Source: Deinococcus sp. AB2017081
GTDB taxonomy: Bacteria; Deinococcota; Deinococci; Deinococcales; Deinococcaceae
Assembly (NCBI RefSeq): GCF_034440735.1
Contig: NZ_CP140098.1
Coordinates: 1,233,501-1,297,500 of the forward strand
DNA length: 64,000 bases
Direction of reading: 5' to 3'
Below are positions 37,000-46,400 of this stretch, piece by piece. The notes beneath the pieces are model-generated. The model made no database searches. It had not been told where the DNA came from and saw only the letters and a list, made by a program, of their open reading frames with translations. Within the stretch, counting starts at the first letter, position 1; every line of letters begins with the position of its first letter. The position numbers and the translations under genes were made by a program.

Positions 37000-37967
37000 C
37001 GTTTCGCCTGCGTGACCGGCTGGGGCTGGCGCCGCAGCCAGTCGACAAAGGTGGCGCAGCCGTCATGGAATTCGACGTGTGGCCGGAAGTCCAGCAGCCG
37101 CTCGGCCTTGCCCAGGTGTGCCCAGGTCTGCGGCACGTCGCCGGGCTGGGCCGGCAGCACCTCCCGCCGGGCCGGCAGGCCCAGCACGTCCTCCAGCGTG
37201 CCGACCATCTCGGCCAGGCTGATGGTCCGGTTGTTCCCCAGGTTGATCACCTCGTAGGGGCTGCCGGCGTAGTGCAGCGCGGCCAGGATGCCCTGGACGA
37301 TGTCGCTGACGTGTGTGTAGTCCCGCCGGGTGGAACCGTCGCCGTAGAACGGAATGGACTGTCCGGCCAGCATCCGCCGGGCGAAGGTGTGCACGGCCAG
37401 ATCCGGCCGCTGCCGCTCGCCGTAGACCGTGAAGAACCGCAGGGCCACGAAGCGCAGGCCATACAGATGGCTGTAGACGTGGCCCAGCAGCTCACCGCTC
37501 ACCTTGGTGCTGGCATACGGACTGATCGGGGCCAGGACATGATCCTCCTCGCTCCACGGCACGCGCGGATTCACGCCATAGACCGAGGAACTCGACGCGA
37601 ACACGAACTGCGGCACGTGCCGCTCCCGCGCGAATTCCAGCAGGTGCTGCGTGCCGCCCACGTTCACGTCCTGATACGTGGTCGGATCGGCGATGCTGGG
37701 CCGCACCCCGGCCCTGGCCGCGAGATGGACGATCGCGCTGAAGTCGCCGGGCAGCGCCCGGAGGGCGTGATGGTCACGGATGTCCACGGTGTGCAGCGTG
37801 TAGTGGGGATGCTCCCGGTGCGCGGCGATGTTGCGGTGTTTGATCGCCGGGTCGTAGAACGGATCGAAGCTGTCGATGGCCTCGACATGCCACCCGCTGC
37901 CCAGCAGGGCGTCGACGACATGGCTGCCGATGAAGCCGGCCCCGCCGGTGACCAGGGCCCGCTTCAC
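36996..37967 (-). CDS. NAD-dependent sugar epimerase, likely UDP-glucuronate 4-epimerase
   Basis: A 323-residue extended short-chain dehydrogenase. Rossmann motif VTGGAGFIGSHVVDALL, catalytic triad Ser/Tyr/Lys in SSSSVYG and SPYASTKVSGE, and the RFFTVYGERQRPDLAVHTFARRM block typical of UDP-glucuronate 4-epimerases (RFFTVYGPWGRPDMA). It would supply UDP-galacturonate for the polysaccharide. GTG start at 37967. It heads the eight-gene overlapping chain and is separated from the sugar transferase by 135 bp. Confidence 0.85.
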   Translation of the reverse strand: MKRALVTGGAGFIGSHVVDALLGSGWHVEAIDSFDPFYDPAIKHRNIAAHREHPHYTLHTVDIRDHHALRALPGDFSAIVHLAARAGVRPSIADPTTYQDVNVGGTQHLLEFARERHVPQFVFASSSSVYGVNPRVPWSEEDHVLAPISPYASTKVSGELLGHVYSHLYGLRFVALRFFTVYGERQRPDLAVHTFARRMLAGQSIPFYGDGSTRRDYTHVSDIVQGILAALHYAGSPYEVINLGNNRTISLAEMVGTLEDVLGLPARREVLPAQPGDVPQTWAHLGKAERLLDFRPHVEFHDGCATFVDWLRRQPQPVTQAKR

Positions 37968-38102
37968 GGCAGGGCACCGGGACGGCAGGACGGCGGAACG
38001 GGAGTGGGCCGGGCAGGTGGGGGGGTCATGGCAATGTCCTCAGGAGCAGGGGGACGCTGTCCGGGCGCACTCGGGCAGGCCCTGAACGGCGGGGGAAGGC
38101 GA
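37968..38102. other. 135-bp gap between sugar transferase and epimerase genes
   Basis: G-rich on the plus strand, no open frame of note, no clear promoter or hairpin with a T tract. The sugar transferase message probably reads through it into the chain of overlapping genes. Confidence 0.4.
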
Positions 38103-39365
38103 TCAGCGGGCGCCGAAGCCGGTCAGGATGGTCTGCAGGGTCTTGAACACGATCCGCACGTCCAGCCAGAACGACAGGTACTTGATATAGAACACGTCGT
38201 AGCGCAGTTTCTCAATGGTGGTGCTGGTGTCGGCCGCGTAGCCGTGGACGACCTGGGCCCAGCCGGTGATGCCTGGGCGCACCCAGTGGCGCACGGGGTA
38301 CAGGCGGATGTCCTGGTTGAAGCGCTCGACGAAGGCACGCTGTTCGGGCCTCGGCCCGATGATGCTCATGTCGCCGCGCAGCACGTTCCAGAACTGCGGC
38401 AGTTCGTCCAGCCGGAACTTGCGCAGGAAGCGGCCCACGCGGGTCACGCGGGCGTCGCCGGCCGTGGCGAAGGCTGCGCCGCTCCGCTCGGAATCGGTGC
38501 GCATGGTGCGGAACTTGACCATCCGGAACAGCTGGCCGTTGCGGCCCACGCGCTCCTGATAGAACAGCACCGGCCCGCCCGAATCGAGCAGGATCACCAG
38601 CGCGACCATGCCGGCCAGGGGCAGCAGCGCGGGCAGCGCCAGCACCGTCACCACGCGGTCGATCACCAGCTTGAGCTGCACGTACGACGACAGGAAGGGC
38701 ACCTCGCCCAGCCGCGCACCGTGCAGATACTCGACCGACACCCGGCCGCTCAACTCCTCCTGCAGGCTGGCGAGCGTGCATGTGGGCACGCCGGCCGCAT
38801 AGGCGTGCATGAGCAGCTGGGCCCACTCGGGCGACAGCGCCTGGGTGGGGTCGATCAACAGTTCATCGAGTTCCTGCAGGGCCACCTGCTGCGGGGACTG
38901 GAGCAGGACATACCGCACGTCGCGGCCGGTGGGCAGCTCACCCGGCTGGCCGGGCAGCACCCCCACGACCATCGCCGGGGCCAGCCGGCGCATCAGGTAG
39001 CGGGTGACGAGCATGACGGCGCCCCAGCCGCCGCTCACCGCCAGCAGGAAGGGCAGCGCGCTGGGGGCATTCACCAGGGCCAGCACGATCAGGCTGATGC
39101 CCAGGGCGCACAGGGGAATCACGATGGATTCGTAGTAGCGGTACGACCGCAGGCCCGCGTGGCGGCCACGGATGGCACCCCAGGCCACCCATGCGGCCAG
39201 CAGCCAGTTGCTGTACGCCAGCATGATCCCGGTTCGCGGCAGCAGCAGCTGAGCAGCGACCAGCCCCAGGACGACCGGAGCGCTGACATCGACCACGCTG
39301 AGCAGCGCCATCAGGTGGGAGCGGAAAAATGCCTGTCGGGTGGGTTGAAGTCGTTGACTGACCAT
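38103..39365 (-). CDS. Exopolysaccharide initiating sugar transferase (WbaP/WcaJ type)
   Basis: A 420-residue polyprenyl-phosphate sugar-1-phosphate transferase, the enzyme that starts each repeat unit on undecaprenyl phosphate. Four N-terminal helices, a central CoA-binding-like region and the C-terminal catalytic domain with KFRTMRTDSE, LRKFRLDELPQFWNVLRGDM, SIIGPRPE and RPGITGWAQV. Start ATG with AAAGGA ten bases upstream. It is transcribed first in the EPS locus from the AT-rich region behind it. Confidence 0.93.
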   Translation of the reverse strand: MVSQRLQPTRQAFFRSHLMALLSVVDVSAPVVLGLVAAQLLLPRTGIMLAYSNWLLAAWVAWGAIRGRHAGLRSYRYYESIVIPLCALGISLIVLALVNAPSALPFLLAVSGGWGAVMLVTRYLMRRLAPAMVVGVLPGQPGELPTGRDVRYVLLQSPQQVALQELDELLIDPTQALSPEWAQLLMHAYAAGVPTCTLASLQEELSGRVSVEYLHGARLGEVPFLSSYVQLKLVIDRVVTVLALPALLPLAGMVALVILLDSGGPVLFYQERVGRNGQLFRMVKFRTMRTDSERSGAAFATAGDARVTRVGRFLRKFRLDELPQFWNVLRGDMSIIGPRPEQRAFVERFNQDIRLYPVRHWVRPGITGWAQVVHGYAADTSTTIEKLRYDVFYIKYLSFWLDVRIVFKTLQTILTGFGAR

Positions 39366-40068
39366 GCTGGGGGGATCCTTTGGTCACTGTTCCGGTGCAT
39401 GACAGCGCACCGGTCAGTACCGTCGATGTCGTGGCCTGGCCCAGTACGGTGACGCGGTGGAGGATGGGGGCGAGACAACAGTGTGTGCAGGACGTGGTCT
39501 GAAGAACTCGGGAGACACGGCAGGCCACACGAGTCCGGGGAACAGCAGGGGCGAGCATGAAGCCTGACGGGGAGCCTCGGCCCGGTCTGTGGTCGGGTCA
39601 GCGGCGTGGAGCCGTGTCACGGATGCCACGGTGTGACCCACACCTGTTCTCAACCTGCTCCGGTCGATTCATGGACTCCGAACCTCCGCCACACATGTTA
39701 AGAATTTCATAGACAGCCTTCCCCCCACAATCTAACCAGATCCAATGAGTTTAAAGTGAGAATCTGTGATCCGGGATCGTGAACAGGATTCTGTATCTGC
39801 CGCGTGGGACAGAGAATACAGAATTCTCCCGACATGACAATCCCGTGAGTATTTCATGATATAGGGGTGGGCTGGTGGGGGCGAGAGCGCTCCTGCATAC
39901 AGAGCCGGGGGTCGCAGGGGCAGTGGATGACGACGCCACACAGAGCGGCTGTGCCCCGAACCATCTGCCGGTGGGTGTGTTAAGGTCAGGTGAACCCGAC
40001 CTACAGCCCGATGACGGCCGTCCTGTCACGCCAGTCCTGCTCTGCCTGGTATCCCCTCCGGAGGACAC
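39366..40068. other. 703-bp regulatory region between EPS locus and peptidase gene
   Basis: No convincing gene. It is unusually AT-rich for the window around 39690-39870 (28 G+C of 60 at 39721). It includes a minus-strand promoter candidate (39813-39840), a 9-bp inverted repeat over it, a palindrome GATCC-G-GGATC (39768-39778) and a second possible -10 TATGAA on the minus strand (39706-39711). A perfect 7-bp hairpin CCGGTGC/GCACCGG (39392-39413) lies just before the sugar transferase start. On the plus strand the peptidase has GGAGG before its ATG. Confidence 0.55.
39788..39840 (-). promoter_or_regulatory. Likely EPS promoter with overlapping operator-like inverted repeat
   Basis: On the minus strand TTGTCA (complement of 39835-39840) and TATTCT (complement of 39813-39818) are spaced 16 bp. 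ATTCTGTAT (39788-39796) and ATACAGAAT (39816-39824) are perfect 9-bp inverted repeats, one arm covering the -10 and the other just downstream of the start. This looks like a repressor site. It would leave a leader of roughly 440 nt before the sugar transferase. Confidence 0.5.
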
Positions 40069-42300
40069 ATGCCCAGATTTCCGTCCGTGCTGGTGACCGC
40101 TGCCCTGCTCCTCAGCGCGTGTACCCAGACCCCGCCCCCCACCACGGGGACGCCCGGCCGCGCCACACCCCTGGCGACGGCCGCCGAGTGCGCGACCTTC
40201 CAGAGCACGCCCACGGTCATCACGCGGGTGGTGTTCCGCACCGACCGCGACTGGACAGACATTGTCAAGACCTTCGAGCCGGTCGGCGGCACCCGGGCCC
40301 AGCGCGTTGTGCTGCTGGACGTCGGTCAGGCCGATTTCGAGCGTCTGCGGGTCACGGCGGCCGTGCGGGGCTGGACGGTCAGTATCGATCAGGCGGCCAC
40401 GGACCGTGCCAATGCGGCCAGCACGGTGCGGCCCCTGAGCATTCCCAACTACGCGTGTTACCGCACCGTCGAGGAGACCTACGCCAGTGCCCAGGCGCTC
40501 GCCGCGCAGTATCCGAACCTCGCCACGTGGACGGCGATCGGGCCGACGTGGCTCAAGACCAGGGGCCAGGGCGGCTACGACATGTACGAACTGGTGCTCA
40601 CGAACCGCAGCACCGGCGGCGTGAAGCCGAAACTGATGGTCACAGCCTCCATCCACGCCCGGGAATACACGCCGGCCGAACTGACCACCCGGTTCGCGGA
40701 GTACCTCCTGAGCAACTACGGCACCGACGCCGACATCACGTGGATGCTCGACACGCAGGAGGTGCACCTCGTGCTGCAGACCAACCCCGACGGCCGCAAG
40801 AAGGCCGAGGCCGGCGCGTCGTGGCGCAAGAACGTGAATACCCTGAACGGCTGCACGACCACCTACGGCGTGGATCTGAACCGCAACTTCAGCTTCCACT
40901 GGAACAGCGGCGGCAGCAGTACCGCGCCGTGCAACGAGACCTACATGGGGCCGTCGGCGGCCAGCGAGCCCGAGACCCAGAACATCCAGGCGCTGATGAA
41001 CCGCGTGTTCCCGGATCAGCGCGGCCCGAACATGACTGACCCCGCCCCGGCCGACGCCATGGGCGTGTACATCGATGTCCACAGTTATTCCAATCTGGTG
41101 CTGTGGCCGTGGGGTGACACCAGCACGCCGGCGCCGAATGCGGCGGGACTCCAGAGCCTGGGCCGCAAGCTCGCGTACTTCAACGGCTACACGCCCGAGC
41201 AGTCCATCGGCCTGTACCCCACCAGCGGCACCACCATCGACTACGCCTACGGGAACCTGGGCGTCGCCGCGTACACCTTCGAGCTCGGGAGCGCGTTCTT
41301 CGAGCCCTGCTCGACCTTTACCGGCACCATCCTGCCGCAGAACCAGGCGGCGCTGCTGTACGCCCTGCGGGTGGCCCGCGCGCCGTACCAGCTCGGCAGT
41401 GGGGCCGACATCCTGAACGTGTCTGCGCCGGCCACCGTGGCGTCCGGGACGACCTTCACGCTGAGCGCCACTGCCGACAACACCCGCTTCAACACGTCGA
41501 ACGGTGCCGAGGCCACCCGCACCGTCGCCAGTGCCGAGTACACCGTCGATACGCCGCCGTGGGCGGGCGGCACGGCCCAGCCACTCGGGGCCGCCGACGG
41601 CACCTTCAACGCCGCCTCCGAGGGCGTGCGGGCCAGCATTCCCACCGCCGGGCTCAGCGAGGGCCGCCACACCATCTATGTCCGGGCCCGCAACAGCGCC
41701 GGGGGCTACGGGCCGGTGTCGGCCGTGTTCGTGACGGTCACGCCCCCTGGCACCAACGCCGCGCCCAGCGCCAGCTTTACCAGCACCGTCAGCGGCCTGA
41801 GCGCCACCTTCACCGATACCAGCACCGATACCGACGGCACGATCGCCAGCCGCAGCTGGAACTTCGGGGACGGCACGACCAGCACGGCTGCAAATCCCAC
41901 GAAGACCTACGCGGCGGCCGGCACCTATACGGTCACGCTGACCGTCACCGACGGCGGCGGCCTGAGCAGCACCACCACCCGGACGGTCACGGTCAGCAGC
42001 GCCACCACCACGACCTACACCGGCACGCTGGCCCGGCGCGGCAACAACTCCTACCAGCCCGGGACAGCCGGGTTCACCCATGCGGGCGGCACGATCACCG
42101 GTCAGCTGACTGGCCCGGCGGGAACGGATTTCGACCTGTACCTGCAGAAACTGTCGGGCAGTACGTGGAGTACTGTCGCGCAGAGCACGGGCAGCACCAG
42201 CGCCGAGAACGTCAACCATGCGGCCACGAGCGGCACATACCGCTGGCGCGTGTACGCCTACAGCGGCACCGGCAGCTACACCCTGACCCAGACGCGCTAG
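40069..42300 (+). CDS. Secreted M14 zinc carboxypeptidase with PKD and pre-peptidase C-terminal domains
   Basis: 743 residues, exported as a lipoprotein (lipobox LLLSAC, Cys18). The M14 domain (about 125-445) shows the zinc site His196/Glu199 in SIHAREYTPAE, the later His in DVHSYSN, the arginine of LNRNFSFHW and the catalytic Glu in YTFELGS. A cadherin-like linker (about 450-560), a PKD domain (about 565-645, SWNFGDGTTS) and a pre-peptidase C-terminal domain (about 650-743, GTDFDLYL) follow. CCGGAGG precedes the ATG. It probably trims peptides outside the cell. Confidence 0.92.
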   Translation: MPRFPSVLVTAALLLSACTQTPPPTTGTPGRATPLATAAECATFQSTPTVITRVVFRTDRDWTDIVKTFEPVGGTRAQRVVLLDVGQADFERLRVTAAVRGWTVSIDQAATDRANAASTVRPLSIPNYACYRTVEETYASAQALAAQYPNLATWTAIGPTWLKTRGQGGYDMYELVLTNRSTGGVKPKLMVTASIHAREYTPAELTTRFAEYLLSNYGTDADITWMLDTQEVHLVLQTNPDGRKKAEAGASWRKNVNTLNGCTTTYGVDLNRNFSFHWNSGGSSTAPCNETYMGPSAASEPETQNIQALMNRVFPDQRGPNMTDPAPADAMGVYIDVHSYSNLVLWPWGDTSTPAPNAAGLQSLGRKLAYFNGYTPEQSIGLYPTSGTTIDYAYGNLGVAAYTFELGSAFFEPCSTFTGTILPQNQAALLYALRVARAPYQLGSGADILNVSAPATVASGTTFTLSATADNTRFNTSNGAEATRTVASAEYTVDTPPWAGGTAQPLGAADGTFNAASEGVRASIPTAGLSEGRHTIYVRARNSAGGYGPVSAVFVTVTPPGTNAAPSASFTSTVSGLSATFTDTSTDTDGTIASRSWNFGDGTTSTAANPTKTYAAAGTYTVTLTVTDGGGLSSTTTRTVTVSSATTTTYTGTLARRGNNSYQPGTAGFTHAGGTITGQLTGPAGTDFDLYLQKLSGSTWSTVAQSTGSTSAENVNHAATSGTYRWRVYAYSGTGSYTLTQTR

Positions 42301-42306
42301 CCGTCT

Positions 42307-42347
42307 GCACCCGCGCCCGGCCCCACGTCCGCGGGCTGGGCGCGTGC
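42307..42347 (+). terminator. Terminator after the M14 peptidase gene
   Basis: GCACCCGCGCCCGGCCC (42307-42323) pairs with GGGCTGGGCGCGTGC (42333-42347) through a 15-bp stem with two small bulges. It is followed by ATGTTTACT, only weakly T-rich. Confidence 0.55.
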
Positions 42348-42378
42348 ATGTTTACTCAGAGACCTGAATAAGCTTGCA
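42345..42378 (+). promoter_or_regulatory. Candidate ArgR-type operator before argF
   Basis: TGCATGTTTACTCA (42345-42358) and TGAATAAGCTTGCA (42365-42378) form an inverted repeat (11 of 14 positions) with a 6-bp spacer. The second box matches the ARG-box consensus TGAATAATAATTCA at 10 of 14 positions. It lies 28-60 bp upstream of the argF -10. No ArgR gene is in the window, so the assignment is inferred from motif and location only. Confidence 0.35.
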
Positions 42379-42405
42379 CCTGATATCCCCGTTCCCTTCG
42401 CCCGG

Positions 42406-42411
42406 TATACT
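42406..42411 (+). promoter_or_regulatory. -10 box of the argF operon
   Basis: TATACT, the best -10 match in the window, ends eight bases before the argF ATG. There is no clear -35 at 17 bp. The transcript should start at or within two bases of the start codon. Confidence 0.6.
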
Positions 42412-42419
42412 GACCACTT

Positions 42420-43471
<1,052 letters not shown>

Positions 43472-43472
<1 letters not shown>

Positions 43473-44005
43473 TGACGACCCTGACCACCCCCCGCGTGAC
43501 CCTCCGGCCCCTCACGCCGGACGACCTGCCCCACGTGCTGGCGTACCGCAACGACCCGGACGTCGCCCGGTACCAGGGCTGGCCGCTGCCCGCCACGCCG
43601 GACGCCGTGGCAACCCTCGTGTCGGACGCGCCGCTGGGCTCGCCGGGCTGGGTGCAGCGCGCCGTCACGCTCCACGGCGGCGCACTGCTGGGCGACGTGG
43701 GCCTGAACACCCACGGGCCACAGGCGGAACTCGGCGTGACCCTCGCCCGGCCCGCGCAGGGGCACGGGTACGCCCACGAGGCCCTCCACGCCCTGATCAC
43801 GCACGCCTTCACCGACCTGGGCCTGCACCGCGTCCACGCCGGCATCGACCCCCGCAACACCCCCGTCGCGGCGCTGCTGACCCGCCTAGGCTTCCGGCAC
43901 GAGGGCACCAGCATCCAGAGCTACCTCCACCGCGGCGAGTGGACGGACGACGCCCGCTACGGCCTGCTGGCGTCAGAATGGCGTGGTGGAGCCGCAGAGG
44001 AATGA
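43472..44005 (+). CDS. GNAT family N-acetyltransferase (RimJ/RimL-like)
   Basis: A 177-residue acetyltransferase with the RimJ/RimL layout: TPRVTLRPLTPDDLPHVLAY start, acetyl-CoA loop ARPAQGHGYAHEALHAL and the HRVHAGIDPRNTPVAALLTRLGF block. GTG overlaps the argF stop by one base, so it is in the argF operon. In this setting it could acetylate an amine related to arginine metabolism or a protein N-terminus; the substrate is unknown. Confidence 0.88.
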
Positions 44006-44399
44006 AGGGGGTACGGTCACCAAAGAGCGCGTATGCCGAAAATGCGGAGCGCGCGACTTTGGGATGTATACCTCGTCCAGCACGGGGAGAATCGGCTTCT
44101 ATTGCCGACCGTGCCGCCGACTCCGGGCCACCACCTATCAGCAGCGGCGTCGGCGCAACGGCGGGCACCATACGCGGGGGCAGTGGCTCGCGCTGCTCCG
44201 AACGTTCGACGCCTGCCCCAACTGTGGCCGCGCATGGTCGGAGATTCCTCCTCGGCCGGATCGCCGCTTCCATCACGTGTGGACGAAGGATCACATCATT
44301 CCCATTTCCGCTGGCGGCAGCGATGACATCGGCAACCTCCAGCCCCTGTGTTACCGGTGCCAGTTCTCGAAAGGCCCACGTCACGAGGTGACTCCATGA
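43983..44399 (+). CDS. HNH endonuclease with N-terminal zinc ribbon
   Basis: 138 residues. An N-terminal pair CRKCG and [10 protein letters not shown] forms a zinc ribbon. The HNH core follows: [32 protein letters not shown], with the DH metal/catalytic pair, the Asn and both CxxC zinc knuckles. It resembles stand-alone phage or mobile HNH nucleases. G+C falls to 35 of 60 at 44041. The start is uncertain: GTG 43983 or 43986 overlaps the GNAT gene and lacks a ribosome site, while GAAGGGGG lies at 44004. The stop overlaps argC by ATGA. Confidence 0.8.
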   Translation: MVEPQRNEGGTVTKERVCRKCGARDFGMYTSSSTGRIGFYCRPCRRLRATTYQQRRRRNGGHHTRGQWLALLRTFDACPNCGRAWSEIPPRPDRRFHHVWTKDHIIPISAGGSDDIGNLQPLCYRCQFSKGPRHEVTP

Positions 44400-45316
44400 C
44401 CCCCAAGGTATTCATCGACGGTGAGGCCGGCACGACCGGTCTTCAGATCCGGCAGCGGCTCCAGGGCCGCGCGGATATCGAGCTGCTGAGCATCGACCCG
44501 GCGCGGCGCAAGGACAGCGCGGCGCGGGCGGAACTGCTGAACGCGGCGGACGTGTCGATCCTGTGCCTGCACGACGACGCGGCGCGCGAGGCGGTCACGC
44601 TGACCACGAACCCGGCCGCGCGCCTGCTGGATGCGAGCACGGCGCACCGCGTGAACCCCGCGTGGGTGTTCGGCTTTCCGGAGTTGAACGCGGAGCAGCC
44701 GGGGCGCATCCGGGACGCGCGCTACGTGGCGAATCCCGGGTGTTACAGCACGGGGGCGATCTCGCTGCTGGCCCCGCTGACGGCGGCGGGCGTGATCCCG
44801 GCGGACTTCCCGGTGAGCATCCAGGGGTACAGCGGCTATACCGGCGGGGGCCGGGCGCTGGTGGACGCGCACGAGAAGAATGAACCGCACCCGATGAAGG
44901 GCGCGTTCCTGAGTTACGCGCTGGGGCTGGGCCACAAGCACATCCCCGAGACGATGCGTTACGGCGGCCTGAGCCGCACGCCGGTCTTCACGCCGAACGT
45001 CGGCGCGTGGGCGCAGGGCATGACCGTGACCATCCCGCTGCACCTGCGCGAGCTGGGCACCACACCGGACGCGCTGCACGCGGTGCTGGCGGCCCACTAC
45101 GCCGGGCAGGAGTACGTGCGGGTCTCCGACATGGCCGACAACCCGGAGGTGCTCGACCCCCAGACGCTGAACGGCACGAACGACCTGGAACTGTTCGTGT
45201 ACCCCTCGGCGGACGGCGAGCGGGCGCTGCTGGCCGCGCGGCTCGACAACCTCGGGAAGGGCGCGGGCGGGGCGGCGGTGCAGAACCTGAACCTCATGCT
45301 GGGTCTGGAGGGCTGA
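44396..45316 (+). CDS. argC: N-acetyl-gamma-glutamyl-phosphate reductase
   Basis: 306 residues, the short (type 2) ArgC form. Reduces N-acetylglutamyl phosphate in arginine synthesis with NADPH. N-terminal [13 protein letters not shown] is the Rossmann loop, Cys116 in NPGCYSTG is the catalytic thiol, and GLGHKHIPE contributes the active-site His. The start is the ATG overlapping the HNH stop, with GAGGTG upstream inside the HNH gene. argF and argC flank the GNAT and HNH genes. Confidence 0.95.
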   Translation: MTPKVFIDGEAGTTGLQIRQRLQGRADIELLSIDPARRKDSAARAELLNAADVSILCLHDDAAREAVTLTTNPAARLLDASTAHRVNPAWVFGFPELNAEQPGRIRDARYVANPGCYSTGAISLLAPLTAAGVIPADFPVSIQGYSGYTGGGRALVDAHEKNEPHPMKGAFLSYALGLGHKHIPETMRYGGLSRTPVFTPNVGAWAQGMTVTIPLHLRELGTTPDALHAVLAAHYAGQEYVRVSDMADNPEVLDPQTLNGTNDLELFVYPSADGERALLAARLDNLGKGAGGAAVQNLNLMLGLEG

Positions 45317-45320
45317 GGGG

Positions 45321-46151
45321 ATGACGGCGAGCAAGCTGGACATCGGCCGCGAGACGACGCTGTGCATGAGCGTGTCGGCCCGCCCCAGCAACTTCGGCAC
45401 CCGCTTCCACAACCACCTGTACGCGGCGCTGGGCCTGGACTACGTGTACAAGGCCTTCGGCGTGCAGGACATCGCGGGCGTGGTGGCCGGCATCCGGGCG
45501 CTGGGCATCCGCGGCTGCGCGGTCAGCATGCCGTTCAAGGAGGCCGTGATTCCGCTGCTGGACGAGCTCGATCCGTCGGCGGCTGCCATTGGGTCGGTGA
45601 ACACCATCGTGAACACGGGCGGGCACCTGCGGGCGTACAACACGGACTACACGGCCATCCAGCTCCTGATCGGGCGGCACGCGCTGAACCCGGCGGCGCG
45701 CGTGGTGCTGTGCGGCAGCGGCGGCATGGGCAGGGCGGTGGCGAGCGCCCTGCGCGACGCGGGCTTCACGCGCGGCGTGATCGTCGCCCGCAACGAGGGG
45801 GCCGGGCGTGACCTGGCGGAACGCTGCGGCTGGGACTGGCAGCCGGGCACGCCCGACGTGCACGGCGGTGACCTGCTCGTGAACGTCACGCCGATCGGCA
45901 TGGCGGGCGGCGCGGAGGAGCACGACCTCGCGTTCACGCCGGAGCAGATCGCGCGGGCGGGCACGGTGTTCGACGTGGTGGCCCTGCCCAGCGAGACGCC
46001 GCTGATCGTGGAGGCGCGGCGGCAGGGGAAGCCCGTCGTGACGGGGCTGGAGGTCGTGGCGTTGCAGGCGCTGGAGCAGTTCGTGCTGTACACCGGCGTG
46101 CGCCCCACGGATGAGCAGGTGGCGGCGGCAGTCGGGTTCGCGCGAACCTGA
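45321..46151 (+). CDS. Shikimate 5-dehydrogenase-like protein
   Basis: 276 residues in the AroE fold. The substrate domain has SARPSNFGTRFHN in place of the usual SxSPxxHN, then VSMPFKEAV with the catalytic Lys and SVNTIVN. NTDYTAI replaces the canonical NTDxxG. The NADP domain has GSGGMGRAVASALR. This matches the AroE-like subfamily rather than classical AroE, so the substrate may not be shikimate. GAGGGCTGAGGGG precedes the ATG, five bases after argC. Confidence 0.82.
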   Translation: MTASKLDIGRETTLCMSVSARPSNFGTRFHNHLYAALGLDYVYKAFGVQDIAGVVAGIRALGIRGCAVSMPFKEAVIPLLDELDPSAAAIGSVNTIVNTGGHLRAYNTDYTAIQLLIGRHALNPAARVVLCGSGGMGRAVASALRDAGFTRGVIVARNEGAGRDLAERCGWDWQPGTPDVHGGDLLVNVTPIGMAGGAEEHDLAFTPEQIARAGTVFDVVALPSETPLIVEARRQGKPVVTGLEVVALQALEQFVLYTGVRPTDEQVAAAVGFART

Positions 46152-46400
46152 AGTGGAGGGGCCGCGTGGCCGGATCGGCCGGGTACAGGGCACGGCTCCC
46201 CGCGTCAGGGCGCTGGAGATGGGCAGATCCTCCAGACGTCGAGATGGCATGCCTGACTGCCGGCGCGCTGCAGCCAGGGATCTGGTGGAGGATCAGACCG
46301 GACGGGGGCCGGATGTTCACAGGAGGTCACGCCGGGCGCTTGACCTGCGGCGCGTGGGGGGCTGGACTGAACTCTGGGCCGCTGCTGGCCCACGAGGGAG
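46152..46400. other. 249-bp gap with promoter for the lipoprotein gene
   Basis: No open frame of interest. GGCCG/CGGCC arms near 46165-46190 can pair after the upstream stop. A promoter is listed separately at 46340-46368. Confidence 0.4.
46340..46368 (+). promoter_or_regulatory. Promoter of the lipoprotein gene
   Basis: TTGACC (46340-46345), 17-bp spacer, TGGACT (46363-46368). This would give a leader of about 25 nt with GAGGGAG before the ATG. Confidence 0.5.

Noticed and set aside
36088..39452. Long plus-strand open frames across the EPS locus
   Set aside because: They are antisense to the epimerase, GNAT and sugar transferase genes, which carry recognisable motifs and 4-nt overlaps.
39751..42219. 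822-codon open frame on the minus strand opposite the M14 peptidase gene
   Set aside because: Its protein is Gly/Arg/Val-rich with no domain, it mirrors the codon periodicity of the real gene on the other strand, and the peptidase has a lipobox, full zinc site and ordered domains.
43939..44391. Alternative plus-strand frame overlapping the HNH gene
   Set aside because: Arg/Ser/Pro-rich without motifs; the HNH frame has paired CxxC knuckles and the DH...N...CxxC core.
45321..46151. Classical shikimate dehydrogenase AroE
   Set aside because: The N-terminal substrate motif and the NTDxxG motif deviate, so only an AroE-like label is supported.
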